NCBI GenBank assembly: GCA_014529385.2
Contig: CM043959.1
Coordinates: 8,337,526 to 8,397,525, forward strand
Direction: 5' to 3'
Source of the DNA: Adiantum capillus-veneris
Taxonomy: Eukaryota > Streptophyta > Polypodiopsida > Polypodiales > Pteridaceae
Length of the DNA: 60,000 nucleotides
Shown here: in pieces, positions 45,090 through 56,263 of the stretch
Numbering within the stretch: the stretch's first letter is position 1
Layout of the letters: every line of letters begins with the position of its first letter
Program-made: the position numbers and the translations under genes
Notes under the pieces: model-generated
The model's input: the letters and a program-made list of their open reading frames with translations, nothing else
Database searches by the model: none
What the model was told of the DNA's origin: nothing

Positions 45090-45337
45090 TATAGAGTCCC
45101 TTTGTTCGAGACTCTAATAAGAGGTGCAAGTAGGGAGAGCAGACCCTCGTGACTAAATAGCCAGCGGTCTTAAATGACCCCCAGTCATCGCATTGATGGC
45201 ACACGATTCAGGGGTTGCGATCTAAGGGAGATCGAACGCCGACAAAAAATCGGGCAGTGAGTGCAGAGTCAGGGACTCGAACTTGGATGCGTGGTGTGGC
45301 AGTCCGATGAGCTAACCAGGCGTGCGTAAGCATTTTG
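45090..45337 (-). mobile_element. tRNA-derived SINE
   Basis: On the minus strand the unit begins near 45337 with TTAGCTCATCGG (45304-45315), an RNA polymerase III A box. 21 bases on is GTTCGAGTCCC (45272-45282), a B box, the tRNA-like spacing. No cloverleaf with matching acceptor ends can be formed, so it is a SINE head, not a tRNA gene. An unrelated body of about 150 bases follows. SINEs borrow LINE machinery to move. Its 3' end is uncertain. Confidence 0.65.
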
Positions 45338-45469
45338 CTGAAATATGTGTGGGTTCACATTTATTTATGCTTGTTTGAGTTTACACATTGGATGTCCGAG
45401 TTTATAAAATGTGTCCAAGTTTACTTTTTGAAAATCTGACAATGCCTGACGTCTCTGCTTTTGTGCTTG

Positions 45470-45593
45470 CACTTCTCCTCCATGGATCCCATGGTTGGGG
45501 GTTCATTTAAGACCCAGTGTCCTTTAGTCCTGAGGAGAGCAGACTAGCAGCACAACGTTCTTTACCTGGCCTGGCTGCTAAATAATACAACTA
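45470..45593 (+). repeat. partial second copy of the SINE body, opposite strand
   Basis: GGGGGTTCATTTAAGACC, TTTAGTC and GAGAGCAGAC match the body of the SINE at 45140-45190 (read on its minus strand) as a degenerate copy on the plus strand. The tRNA-like head is missing. Confidence 0.4.
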
Positions 45594-45624
45594 GTAATGT
45601 ATAGGATGTCACTCTCAAGAGATC

Positions 45625-46723
45625 TCACTTGCACTAGAATAGTACCAATTTCATGAGGGAACCTTTGGAAGACCAAAATTATGCTCTTATTCAGCATGTG
45701 CTCAAGTATAAAATTATGTCTATAGCTTGCATGCGACTTGAAAACTTATCTTTGAAGTGCATTCCATTGTTTTGTAACACTAAGTGCTAACACTTGGCTT
45801 TTATAAACATAAAAAAGGACATCTCTACAAAAAGATATAATAATTTTATGATTTTTTTGGCAAAACAGCTTGAATTTTTACTAAAATTTATGTCTTAGAA
45901 CTTACCAGAATTCTCTCCTTACAGAGTGTGTTCTGATATGGAGAAAAATCCAGTGTTTTCTTTCTCTCATAACCAATCTATGGTAGAAGCAAGGTGTAAA
46001 AAACTTCTTTCTAGCTTGACAAATAAATTACCAAAACTTGGTAGAAAAACAGGACACTTAAGTGTCCAATTACAGAACTAGTGTTAAGAATGGTTTTTCT
46101 TGTCGAGGATATGTTCTCTCATCTTACTATGCACTCTGCATGATTGTTGGACTCTACGACACTTCACCAATTGTAAGTCAATAGACTTCGACTCTTATGC
46201 TCATCTCATCCAGCATTAGTCACATGACTTAGTTATATTGAACTCTTCCAACTTGAGCGTAAGCCTAATAACTACTATGACTCTTAGCACATAGTTAATT
46301 ACGAGTGGAAGCCTTGGGACTAATGCTTTGCTCCTTTTATGGCTCAGCAACCCACCTCTAACTATTCCAAAGGTTGTTTTTTGCACCCTGACATCTTGAC
46401 TTTTGACATTCTTGTGCTTACTACAAACATTTCTTCAGGTAAAATTAAGCTTGAATCCTTAAAAAGAGGATTAGTGAAGGACCAAGTTGGCATTGAAGGC
46501 TTCTTTTTCCATGTTTTATCATCATTGAATCAAAAGCTTTCCTGGTTGGATTGTCCTTGTTTGACTGTGGAGACTCCATTATCTGTTTGATATCCAATTA
46601 GACCTATTGATAATAAGTTTTTGATGTTGTTGTAGGCCTTTGTTCATTGTCAACATCTGGATTTTGACTAGGAGCATTAGAAAACTTAGGAATCCAAATC
46701 TCTTGATGATCTTTGTATCTCAT
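45625..46723. other. no recognisable gene
   Basis: AT-rich. It may include unrecognised 3' continuation of the minus-strand gypsy element (RT expected here) but no RT motif was found. Confidence 0.45.
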
Positions 46724-47533
46724 TTATGGACTTTTCTTCGCTCTAGATCTTGTTGAGTTTGTGAGATCTTCATGTAGTTTGGTGTAGTTGCAATTGACTA
46801 CTAGCCAGATCTTTGTATAACCTATGTAGAATCCTTGTCTAAGAGGAAGATTCTTTGAGATCCATCTCTCTTTTGTATCCTCTTGAAAGTTGTGGTAGCA
46901 TCTTTTGATGTTGGGTGTCTCCTTAGAGGTTTTAGTTGGGTCAACAATTGACTTGAAGTTTTGAAAGCGTGGCTTGCTAGAAGTATATGATCTACAAGGG
47001 TTCTTTGATGTAAAGGCATATGCTGTCACACCTTTCTTGATAATTGGTGTAAGGTCCACTTTAGCTTTACCTTTGTATGAAAGATTTGTCTTTGATTCCT
47101 GTGAGTTTTGCAACTCTGAATCTAGCATTAACGGTACCTGTGTCTTTTGCTTGCTATCTCTTGGAAAGTGGAGTAATAGTATTGTATCTTCTTTGTAGGC
47201 CTTGTGTTGGTCTAACCATTGATGTCCAAGGATGACATCTGCATGCATGTGTTTTGAAGACTTTACTTGAAACCTTGCCTGCTCTTCATGCTTCTGGATG
47301 CTAAGTGTAGCAAGCATTTCTTCTTTGCTCACAGCCTTACCTAGCATCGATTTATTGTTCTGTTTGCAAGAAGTGAGCTCGAGGATCCTTTGGATGTTCT
47401 CTACAATCATATTGCACTGTACTTCTTTATCCAATTGGGCATTGCATCTGACACTTGCTCCATTTACACTACTAAGGACTATATCTATTATCATTGGAGG
47501 TGCTCTTGAAGATTCTTGTCCTGCTTCTGTCAT
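46724..47533 (-). pseudogene. gypsy protease region
   Basis: 269 codons. 'SSVNGASVRCNAQLDKEVQCNMI' holds the aspartic-protease strand with the D-(S/T)-G replaced by DKE. 'ADVILGHQWLDQHKAY' is the conserved ILG-(D/P)WL second motif, preceded by 'SIQKHEEQARFQVKSS'. The tail is Lys/Ser-rich and lacks RT. Uninterrupted but without a working active site. Confidence 0.68.
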
Positions 47534-49790
47534 GGACTCATCTTGATCTAAATGTGTCTCTATGGAGGGTGGTTGAGACTCTATTTTCCAATCCGACTTT
47601 CATCAACTGATTAAGCTGGCAATGTCTAGATCTTTGTACTTCCTATTGCTTCCTGAGTGTGCAGTTTTGATCTTCTTTACTTCTTGTCTTGGTGGCATTC
47701 TTTGCTCAATAGCTTTTGTGGTTGCTCTTTGCTCTGTTTGATATGCACTTCTTCATTCATGATCTGATTTAAGCTCTTCTAAGTTTATGTCCAATGGAGA
47801 TGAATCATCTTGAATAAGCTTTGCTTTCACATCAGTCTCCATTTAACCTGTGCTTGAGAACTTTGTGTTGTTGTCCACGAGTGACCAGTCTTGGTCTTCA
47901 TTTTTTGTTATTTGTGATGACTCTGTCATATTTGAACTCCATATCTCTAACATCTTCTAGACCATTGGCATTCTCACTATGATGTTATCTAAAAGAACTT
48001 TGTTGTAATCACATGGAATTGGGTTGTGATGATCGATGAACCTATGTGAATGGCGGCGGAGATGATTCCCCAACATTTTGCTTGTTTGTTTCCAAATATG
48101 CTCGCAAATTGAGGAGCATCTTCTATCTGTGGATGACCATATTTTTTCCAAGTGCTAAAAGAATGAGGTTCTTGTCTAACTAAAAATCTAACTTTAATTC
48201 TCTTGCGAGTTTTTCTTCATTCTCACCAACAATGTTGCACTTGATTGTCTCAGGATATTTTTTTGTATTGAGTGCTTTTGTGGTGGAGGTGTGTGTGGGT
48301 GGAAATTTTTCTACATTGGCTTTGTCTTGATCACCTGCTTCCATTGATGTTGGCTCGTTTGATATAATACTGCATCTTTTCCCAACTATTGAGAATTGTC
48401 CGTCTACATTTGGGTAACCCTTGATATTAATAGATCCACTGTACTTTCTGGCAAAATTTGTCTCTTCGGAGGAGATTTTGGTGGTGACCTTTGTGTAGCT
48501 TTGTTGACTTTAGCTTCTATTGACTTTGACTTTTCTATCACCTGTTCTGGAAGCTGAGCTTGGTCACATGTAATATCTTGAATACTGGTGGAGAGCAGCT
48601 GAAACTTTTGTCCTTGATGATCTTCATAGAATCATTTGTCTACAGATTTTGAGGGAGTCTAGGTTAACTCAAAGTTTCCAGCAACCATATGATCTTGCAA
48701 AGGTTTTTTCTTTAAAGGGGTCTGTTGGCTAGAAGTTCTTGGGATTCTAACTGGTGTAGAGTGTCCTGGTACTAGAGCTGAGCTTCATGGATTTGTAGCT
48801 CTCCCCTTCCTAGGGTGATCACTACAGCCTGCTCCATTATGAGGGTTCAAAACTACTAGGCTCTTGTTTAGTCTCACCTTTTGAGATTGTGAAGGAACAC
48901 TTTGGATAGAACTCTTGATGTTGGGTATCTGTAAACCTTATGCATAGTTTCCTATGTATCTCCATGAAACATAACAAATTATACCCCAAGTCAAGTTGTA
49001 GATAGAATTATCTTTGCTCTGATATTGTCTATCTCATGGATCTCCTATGATATGCGTTTTTGTGGTTTTAGAACCCATGGCATCATAGATTTTAGAGTCT
49101 CATCTGTATCTTTGTCTGTTTTGGTCAAAATATTTGCTCGTTTGATCACAAGGTTGAAGTGTGCTTTCGATGGAGGAGAGTTTGGCTCTAAACAGATTTT
49201 CGGGTTCACCCAGGTAATATCATTCAGCTCTTAGAGGATGAGCTATAATATATTCTTTCTTCTGAAATGAACCATCCATTATGAACTATCACTTAATTCA
49301 ATTCTATGAGCTGGGATGTAGGCCGTTCAAACACTGATTGATCCTTTTTGTACAATTGCCCTTTTCGGTCCACATAGTGTACATATGAATTATGTGTGCC
49401 ATACAAAGCTAACATTAACCGCTTTGATGTGTCCCTTAGACTCGTGAATGATTGCACACTTGTGCGAGTGTATGCTAAATCATTTGTGAACCTAACAATC
49501 TTTTCAACATTTGGTGATATTTGGACACTTTGACCAAATTTACGCAAGAATTTGTTGTTCAGAGAATCAATTTTAAGCTTTTTAAGTGCATATGCATCTT
49601 TATGCGGATTTTGAACTTACAGTGCTTTTATTGGTGACGAGTTAGATGCACTTACATCAAGATTCGTATTTCTAGTTTGCTCCATGCTTTGCTTAGCAGT
49701 TGATGTGTCCCTGTTGTATGGATTTCTTGGACAATGTTCATGAAAATGTCCACTTTTTCTTCCACAATCTTAGCAATATTCCATGACTGG
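47534..49790 (-). pseudogene. gypsy gag, decayed, cut by the CACTA element
   Basis: Minus strand. A CCHC-type knuckle lies at 49729-49779 (C-x-DCGRKSGHFHEHCP, with one stop). Below it is a frame at 49293-49547 ('KIDSLNNKFLRKFGQ') and then broken, acidic and Lys-rich frames down to the protease. The sequence stops abruptly at 49790, where the CACTA terminus starts, so the capsid part of gag should lie beyond the CACTA. Confidence 0.65.
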
Positions 49791-50004
49791 CACTACAAGA
49801 GGTACTTCACATTAGCGAGCTCGCAGGGCGACGCTTAAAAGTGAAAATTCATGACGTGGCTATGGGCGTCGCTAGTTTATTTATAACATAGCAACGCCGA
49901 CAGGGGTAAAAAATAAACGGAGAGCGCAAGAAAACTCACTCAGATCTGAGTTTTCGGTGCTCGAGCAAGCAAAGAGGTAACCCGCGTCCTCCCTCTCTCT
50001 CTCT

Positions 50005-50012
50005 TTCTTCTC

Positions 50013-50046
<34 letters not shown>

Positions 50047-50129
50047 CACACACATATGAGGAGAGTAAGGAGAGCCACGTATGCTCCTTCCCTCTCCTCT
50101 CTCTCATGTTCCTTTCCCCTCTTTCTCTT

Positions 50130-50162
<33 letters not shown>

Positions 50163-50175
50163 TACACATTTTGTT

Positions 50176-50237
<62 letters not shown>

Positions 50238-50302
50238 TAAACAAAAAACACTCACACAGATGCATAAACAAAGAATGCATACACACACACATTGAGAGGA
50301 GG

Positions 50303-50335
<33 letters not shown>
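50005..50335. repeat. microsatellite cluster (AC)n, (CT)n, (GA)n
   Basis: (AC)n at about 50014-50053 and 50148-50165, CT-rich at 50094-50148, (GA)n at 50179-50232 and 50308-50335. Order and spacers match copy A, supporting that they were present in the ancestor. Confidence 0.9.
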
Positions 50336-50338
<3 letters not shown>

Positions 50339-50354
50339 AGAGAAGAAGAAGAAG

Positions 50355-50698
50355 AAGAGAGTTTTAACGTCGTAGGAAACTATCCCAAGAGACCTTAAAG
50401 ATCTAGCTGATGAGAAGTTGAACTCAAGACCTATTATTCAAGAGGGAAATGGAATAACCAATCTACCACACTTGGGTGATAGAAAGGATATACCATTTTC
50501 CTTCTTTTATTGGCACACACACACACACACACCCGAGAAGAAGAGAATTTCAACATCGTAGGAAACTATCCCGAGAGACCATAAAGATCTAACCGACGAG
50601 GAGTTGAACTCAAGACCTGTTATTCAAGAGGGAAATGGCATAACCAATCTACCACACTTGGGTGATAGAAAGATTATACCATTTTTCTCTTTTTATTG

Positions 50699-50732
<34 letters not shown>

Positions 50733-50820
50733 GAGAAGAAGAGAGTTTTCACGTCGTAGGAAACTATCCCAAGATAGCTTAAAGATCTAGATGAAGAGGA
50801 GTTGAACTCAAGACCTGTTG
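50355..50820 (-). repeat. three tandem SINE-like units separated by (AC)n
   Basis: Units 50355-50512, 50533-50699 and 50731-50820 (third truncated) share TAGGAAACTATCCC, TTGAACTCAAGACCT and CCAATCTACCACACTTGGGT. On the minus strand they show a TGGTAGATTGG A-box-like site (50458-50468 and 50644-50654) and AGTTCAACTCC B-box-like site about 35 bases on, so they look tRNA-derived. Each junction is an AC microsatellite. Confidence 0.6.
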
Positions 50821-50904
50821 AACAAAGATAAAGAGAGAGAGAATAAAAAACCAAAGAGAGAGAGAGAGAGGTAAGGGGAGAAAACAAAGAGAGAAAGAGA
50901 TTAT

Positions 50905-51117
50905 GTTAAAATTTAAATTAGATTAGGTTAGATTACACTTAGATTTATGTTTATGTTCAGTTTAGGATTAGGTTAGATTTGGATTTAGGTTTATTTATGT
51001 TAGATTTAGATTTACGTTAGATTAGATTAGATTTAGGTTTATTTTGAGTTTAAGATTAAATTAGATCTAGATCTATGTTCGATGGACTAGCTTTTTTAGA
51101 TTTAGGTTAGATTTTAG
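50905..51117. repeat. degenerate TTAGATT/TTTAGGTT minisatellite
   Basis: About 210 bases made of variants of TTAGATTTAGGTTTA. It resembles plant telomere repeat TTTAGGG only in part (no run of GGG). Non-coding. Confidence 0.65.
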
Positions 51118-51731
51118 TGCATGTCAATGAAGGTGCACTCATGATGTTAAGCATTATATAAAAAACACTTTCTCATATGAAAAATACTGAAAAAGACTCC
51201 ATTTTCCTACGTGAGAAAATTTCTGGTGCTCACAACCTCGACATTCCATGCGGACCATCAATTCCACCTCCATGTTTGAGTCCTACTGCCATACAGTAAG
51301 CCGTCATGATCAGCCACTGGAAGAGAAAATTGAGCCTACACAGAAATTAGTGATGCAAGATGACGATTCCAAGGGTCACACACACACACACACACTACAC
51401 AGCCCGTCAAATCTAGAGTAAGAATTAAGTGATTTGAGCAGGCATTAGCTACATTGCAAGAATGGCATACGTGCATGCTATAGACAAAGATCTACTATTA
51501 AAAGATGTTAAGATGCTGTGAAATGCTACAGCTAAAGAAGAGGCAAAGGGGTTTTGTCCACTACATGCACTATCATGTAGACGTGGGTGTGTAGATTTCT
51601 TGTACCCACAAATATAGGCATTGACCAATAAACACGAGATTATAACCCAGTGGTTCTATCTCCGTGCACCTCTAGACTGAGGTGTGCAAGGATTGGACAT
51701 GACTAGAGAATGTGAGGTAGTTTACAGTGTG

Positions 51732-51733
<2 letters not shown>

Positions 51734-51787
<54 letters not shown>
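51734..51787. repeat. (GA)27 microsatellite
   Basis: A pure AG/GA tract of 54 bases within the CACTA copy, just left of the transposase exons. Confidence 0.95.
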
Positions 51788-51790
<3 letters not shown>

Positions 51791-51859
51791 GACGAAGGAT
51801 GCCAATAGAAGATTAAATTTATGTCCAGGCTATAAGGTTTTCACCCTCATTATGAGCAG

Positions 51860-52735
51860 TGACGAGGATGTGTGAAGATTTAAAGGCTAAAATCAGCCAA
51901 TTTTTCATGCTTCACAATCCAACGATGCAAAAGTGGATTTCACAATATGAGGATGCAAAGTAAGAGCTACAAAGGGCACGAATCCAGTGGAGACGGGGAA
52001 GACGACCACCGATGCACTATCTGACGGGTTTGGAGATCCTACCAACATTCATGAGCTTAAGATGGTTGCACAACCAGTTGAAAAGTGCACAACAGTGCCG
52101 TGAAGAAGTGACTGAGGAGGAGTGGGAGTACTCTTGGGGTTGCGCGACCAAGGTAAGCTTCCAATGTATGACTAGTGACTTTCTAGATGTTTGAATGTCC
52201 ACTCATAATCTTTGTTGGTTGTAGTATAAGTTATACACAGCAGTATGGTGTAAAGGTCGACATTTTAGGGTGGAACGGATCGACAATAAGTGTTTTACTC
52301 AAGATTGTGGAATCATGGCCAAAATTGAACAGTCTAGTCGACGACGGTCCTCTGATGCAGATCCCGTGGAGGCGGAACTCACTTACTTCGTCACACTATT
52401 TTGAGGATCGATTATAGAGGATTTTTTTGTCGACTTGTTCCACGTGCAATGGTTCAAGATAATCCTGGAGGGTCACAACGCTACTGTGTGTAGAGGAGAG
52501 TCTGGTTTTCTTGAGGTGGATTCAACTAAGAAATGGACTGACCTAAGAGTCACTTTCGTACTATCCGAGCATTGTGAACAAGTAAGTATGTAAATAGTTA
52601 ACATCCAATTTTAGAAGTTATGTGCTTGTAAGATCTCATGTAAGTTATGTGGCTCTAGCAGGTGATATTTCATCCTATAAAGTCTGCATCAAACTAGTGG
52701 TATGTCATAGAGGTAGCCCCTTGTAGTTCACAAAC
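51860..52735 (+). pseudogene. CACTA transposase 3' exons (DUF4216-like)
   Basis: Three open segments join in phase 0 across two GT...AG introns (52153-52224 and 52582-52661). Exon 2 reads 'CKGRHFRVERIDNK', 'TQDCGIMAK', then, after a frameshift near 52400, 'IEDFFVDLF' and 'GFLEVDSTKKWTDLRVTFVLSEHCEQ'. Exon 3 continues 'VIFHPIKSASN' and 'WYVIEVAP'. This order matches the DUF4216 region at the C-terminus of CACTA (TNP2-family) transposases, as I know the family. At least two stops (about 51950, 52694) and one frameshift make it dead. The catalytic core is absent. Confidence 0.65.
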
Positions 52736-52741
52736 GTTCAT

Positions 52742-53940
52742 AGACCGCTTTTGGCGTGTACAAATTAGCGTTTATATGTATGGTCATATGTACAAAAAGA
52801 TGTAAATACATGCATTTGGGAGCTTTGCAAAGTGGTTTCAAGTTCAAAAAAAGTGCAACGTGTGCACATTGTAAATATGTGTGCTTGCGTGTCGGCAATC
52901 GTGCATACGTACATGCCTGGATAGGGTATCGAGGCCTTCGATATGGTTCTAGGTGGCTTATTTTGGTTCTATATAATGTGTTTGAGATTTCTAAAATGTA
53001 AATAATGCAAGTGACAAGTGTGGGTACTCTCATCCCACTCGAGAAGTTTGACACATGCGGTAACTGTCTATTTGCGGCGCCTGATTTGTGGTGATACGTG
53101 CATCGCCCTAGAAGTGGTCAAAAATGGAATGTGGGGATGTGGAAATGCACTTTGGGTATTGAAGATCAAGCGTGCAATATTTGGTGAATTTTGGAGTCCG
53201 TTTGGGGTTTTTGCTGTGAAAAATGCCCGCAAGGGGTCAAAACTAGCCAAAACTGGGCCAAAAAAGGTCAAAAAAGGTGTGAAAAGGCATCAAAGTGCCA
53301 CATCAGTGATGCTTCCGTGCGTTCTTGGGTTGAAGGAGCATTTTTAAAGACAAGTTTTGGAACTTTCACCTCTCTGTGTGGGGAAGGAAGCAGGGTTCCT
53401 ACATGTCGTGTAGTGCAGTCCCGTCGCGTTCGCGTCCTGTTTTCGAGTGTATGGAGGAGTGAATGAGAGCTTTATCTCTTCAATTTTGCACTTGGGAGAG
53501 TCTATGGAAGTTATGAGGTTTCCACGGATGTGTCTGTGCAAGGAATTGAGGAAAGAAGGTGCGGCTTTCTGCAAGACTATGTGACCCTGTATCGGTGCCA
53601 TTAGGGTTGGCGCTACTCCAAAGAGTCCAATAGAGTGGAGTTTGGTGAAGGCTTTGCAATGGGTTGAGAGTGGCCATTTGTGTCTGGAGTTTTTGGGTTT
53701 TTGATGGTTTTTCTTGTATATTTTTCTCACCATCAAGCGTGATTTCCAATGTTGATCACCTCGACTCACGTTGTAGTGTCTGCAGGTCGAGGCGTTTGGA
53801 GTTTGAATTGAGCTTGTGGGTAGAGTTTTTAGGGAGCTTTTGAGTGGTAGTGAGTGAGGTGAGGAATTCAAGTAAATTCCTTGTGTTGTGTTGATTTGTC
53901 TGGGTGTGTGAGTGTGTGCACGACATCTTTTGCTCCATCA
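52742..53940 (+). repeat. 5' LTR of the Tat-like element
   Basis: The left edge is set by alignment with the 3' copy (TGACCGCTTTTGG there, AGACCGCTTTTGG here). The right edge is inferred from a CATCA end five bases before the primer site, giving about 1.2 kb. Only the first 413 bases can be verified against the second LTR. A TATATAATG box is at about 52972. Confidence 0.65.
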
Positions 53941-53945
53941 TCCTT

Positions 53946-53963
53946 TGGCGATCCTGCTGGGGA
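53946..53963 (+). other. primer-binding site of the Tat-like element
   Basis: TGGCGATCCTGCTGGGGA follows the inferred LTR end after five bases. It has the TGGCGxCxxTGCxGGGGA form typical of Athila/Tat elements, not the initiator-Met type. Confidence 0.55.
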
Positions 53964-54108
53964 GCGGAAATTTGTCGGTTGTGCACCCAGGTGGAGCGGT
54001 TTTGCTGTGAAGTTCGAGCTTCATTGAATAAAAGTGGTGGTTTGGTTGAGGTGCAAAACTTCAAATTTTGTGGAATTACTCATGCAAGGGAGAAGGGACT
54101 TCAAAGGG

Positions 54109-54890
54109 ATGGCGTATAGTCGGCCAGTGTTTATAGGGAAGGAGGATGTGAAGGACTGGATTGTGGACTTCAAATGGCATACGCTTGGTATATATGCACA
54201 TTGTGAATGACGAAGCCAAGCTTCATGTATTTCCTCTTGCGCTCAAAGGAGAAGCTCGGGAGTGATTTGAAGGTTTAGAGGAAGAAAAAAAGCAAACATG
54301 AGAGCAGGTGAAGCTGGTAATTTTTGACAGGTTTGGAAAGAAACTAACCGCAACAGAAGCGACAACAAAATTGAGAGTTTTGCTGCAAGATGTTCATTCT
54401 AACTTTAAAGAGTTTTTTCAACACTTCAAAGGGCTTTGGGTTCAATTAGAGGCGGAATCCCAAGTACCTCCAGGGGATTTGTTTAAAGTATGTCAGTTTA
54501 TGGATTGTGTCCATCCAAGTGTAAGGGAGAAGGTCGATCAAGAGGAGCCTGCTACATTTGAAAGAGCTGTGGAAATTGCCGAGGCCAAGAGCAAGAAGAT
54601 CAATAGAAGGTGGGAGCAAGGCCTGACACATACTGAGCTAGTTGTGATGCAACCAATGGTCCCTGTGACAACGGATGATAGAGTGGAGCGAGTGGTTCAA
54701 GGTCCAGATCCTGTTATGGCTCGGGTTTTGCATGATCTTGCTGGTCAGTTGTTGCAATAATTATGAATTAACATAATGAATAGGAACCAAAGAGAGGAGC
54801 GGCCAACTGGGAGAGGCAGGGGACGAAGGCTACAAGGTAGATGCTACAATTGTGATGAAGAGGTTCATTACGCCCCTGATTGTCCTGAAC
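54109..54890 (+). pseudogene. gag of the Tat-like element
   Basis: ATG at 54109 opens 'MAYSRPVFIGKEDVKDWI'. A frameshift near 54205 and two TGA codons (54264 and 54299 regions, at positions where gag proteins have Trp) break it before the frame 54308-54760, which carries 'FDRFGKKLTATEA', 'LQDVHSNFKEFFQHFKGLWVQL' and 'ERAVEIAEA', the retrotransposon gag domain. A CCHC knuckle, CYNCDEEVHYAPDC, lies at about 54842-54884 in another frame. Confidence 0.78.
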
Positions 54891-55313
54891 CACCAAGGGA
54901 GAGAGGAGGGATATAACCCCCTATATGGACGTGGTCGAGGAAGAATAGAAGAGAATCATCAAGAGCAAGCACTAGAAGCACCGCCGCCACAACAATCACC
55001 ACAACTGTTTCCTGGAAATGGAGAAGGTAGGGCTATCAACATCATTACCCTTGAGCATCAAGATGTGGATGTTTTGGCCAATAAGAGAGCTAGGCATGAT
55101 AGGGATAAAGAGATAGAAGAAGAGAGGGAAACAAGAGCAAGGAAAGGAAAGGCTAAGGTAGAAGACAAACCAGAAAGTAGCAAGAGGCAGCAAAGAAGGA
55201 AAATTGGTCCAAAGGACTACCTCCTTGGCCAAGGTGTTGAAGACTATGATATTGTCGACGGCATACGAAATCAAAAGGCAAATATATCTTTTGGTCAGTT
55301 GTGGTGGCTTTGA
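54852..55313 (+). pseudogene. gag-protease linker, charged
   Basis: 153 codons, Arg/Glu/Gln-rich and probably disordered ('ALEAPPPQQSPQLFPGNGEG', 'EIEEERETRARKGKAKVEDK'). It continues from the knuckle to the protease after a frameshift. No catalytic motif. Confidence 0.6.
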
Positions 55314-56263
55314 ACGCTAAATTGAGGAGGCAGTGGACCAAGTGTGTGAGTACGCGGATTCCTTCCAAGAAGGAAAAGTGTCAAAGCATGGTGTCATCTT
55401 TGAGGCTTGGTCACCCAGTGGATATGATGCCAATAGTTGAAGCTATGCTGGGAAAGAAGACAGAAGTGCAAGCATATGTGGATGGTGGTGCCCAGGTGTG
55501 TGTCATGACTGAAGCTATCATGAAGGAAGCAGGCATTAAGATGTCAGTGAATGCTTCGATCCGTATGAGGATGGCCAACCACAAAAAGGCAAGGTGTCTT
55601 GGAATAGCTGAAGATGTGAAGATAAAAGTCTTTGGGATTGAGTGCTTGGTTGATTTCTACGTGATGCAAGCGGGTGAGAATGCTTATTTGATCATTTTAG
55701 GGAGTCCATGGCTTATAACCCTTGGTGCTAAGCAGGATTGGGGAACGGGCTTGATCACCATCCCTGACAAAGAGAAAGGAAGGACCATTGCCTACAACAT
55801 GAAGACACACGAGATCCGCACACAGCCCCTAGTGGCGATGCAAGATACGGATTCGACGGAAACCACATCATACGATAGTGATGCTTCATTTACATCATCA
55901 GAAGAAAGTGTAGAGGAAGGCTTGATGCAATTATGTCCTGATCTGTTTGGGATAAGTGCTGAAAAGGAAGCATCGATGCAGGATGTGAATGTCAAGGAGA
56001 AGAAGGATAGTCCAAAAGCAATTGTAGAGCCTACCAAAGTGAATGTAAGGAGCATGCTAGGAGAGGACTTGAGAGAAAAAGAAAAAAAGGAGTATGAAGA
56101 CATGTTCAAGGAATTTCCAAAGCTATTCGCCACTGAATATACAAAGTTGCAAGGAGCTAAAGGAGTCCAACATAGAATCAATCTAAAAGAAGGTGCCAAG
56201 CCAAAGGTCAAAAGCTTAGGAGGTTGGGGGTCATTCATGAGAAGGCACTTCATGAAGAGGTGA
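55301..56263 (+). pseudogene. Tat-like protease and RT start
   Basis: 320 codons. The aspartic-protease strand reads 'QAYVDGGAQVCVMTE' (D-G-G where D-(S/T)-G is usual), with the second motif 'YLIILGSPWLITLGAKQDWG'. After an acidic spacer comes 'QHRINLKEGAKPKVK', the entry to RT. A frameshift near 56220 ends the frame; the RT resumes at 56224 in the next. Confidence 0.82.

Larger units (their letters stand above)
49791..52741 (+). mobile_element. CACTA (En/Spm) transposon, copy B, partial
   Basis: Begins CACTACAAGAGGTACTTCAC, the same terminus as copy A (3895, minus). GCGACGC/GCGTCGC subterminal motifs follow, then the same microsatellite order for about 440 bases. It continues through three SINE-like units (50355-50820), a TTAGATT-rich tract and transposase exons (51860-52735). 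No right terminus is in view; the gypsy LTR begins at 52742. The first part of the transposase is missing, so the copy is non-autonomous. Confidence 0.75.

Noticed and set aside
45260-45330. A tRNA gene
   Set aside because: A and B boxes are good but acceptor and anticodon arms do not pair, and a non-tRNA body follows; a SINE head fits better.
50905-51117. A true interstitial telomere array
   Set aside because: TTTAGGG itself is not present in tandem; only degenerate TTAGATT variants.
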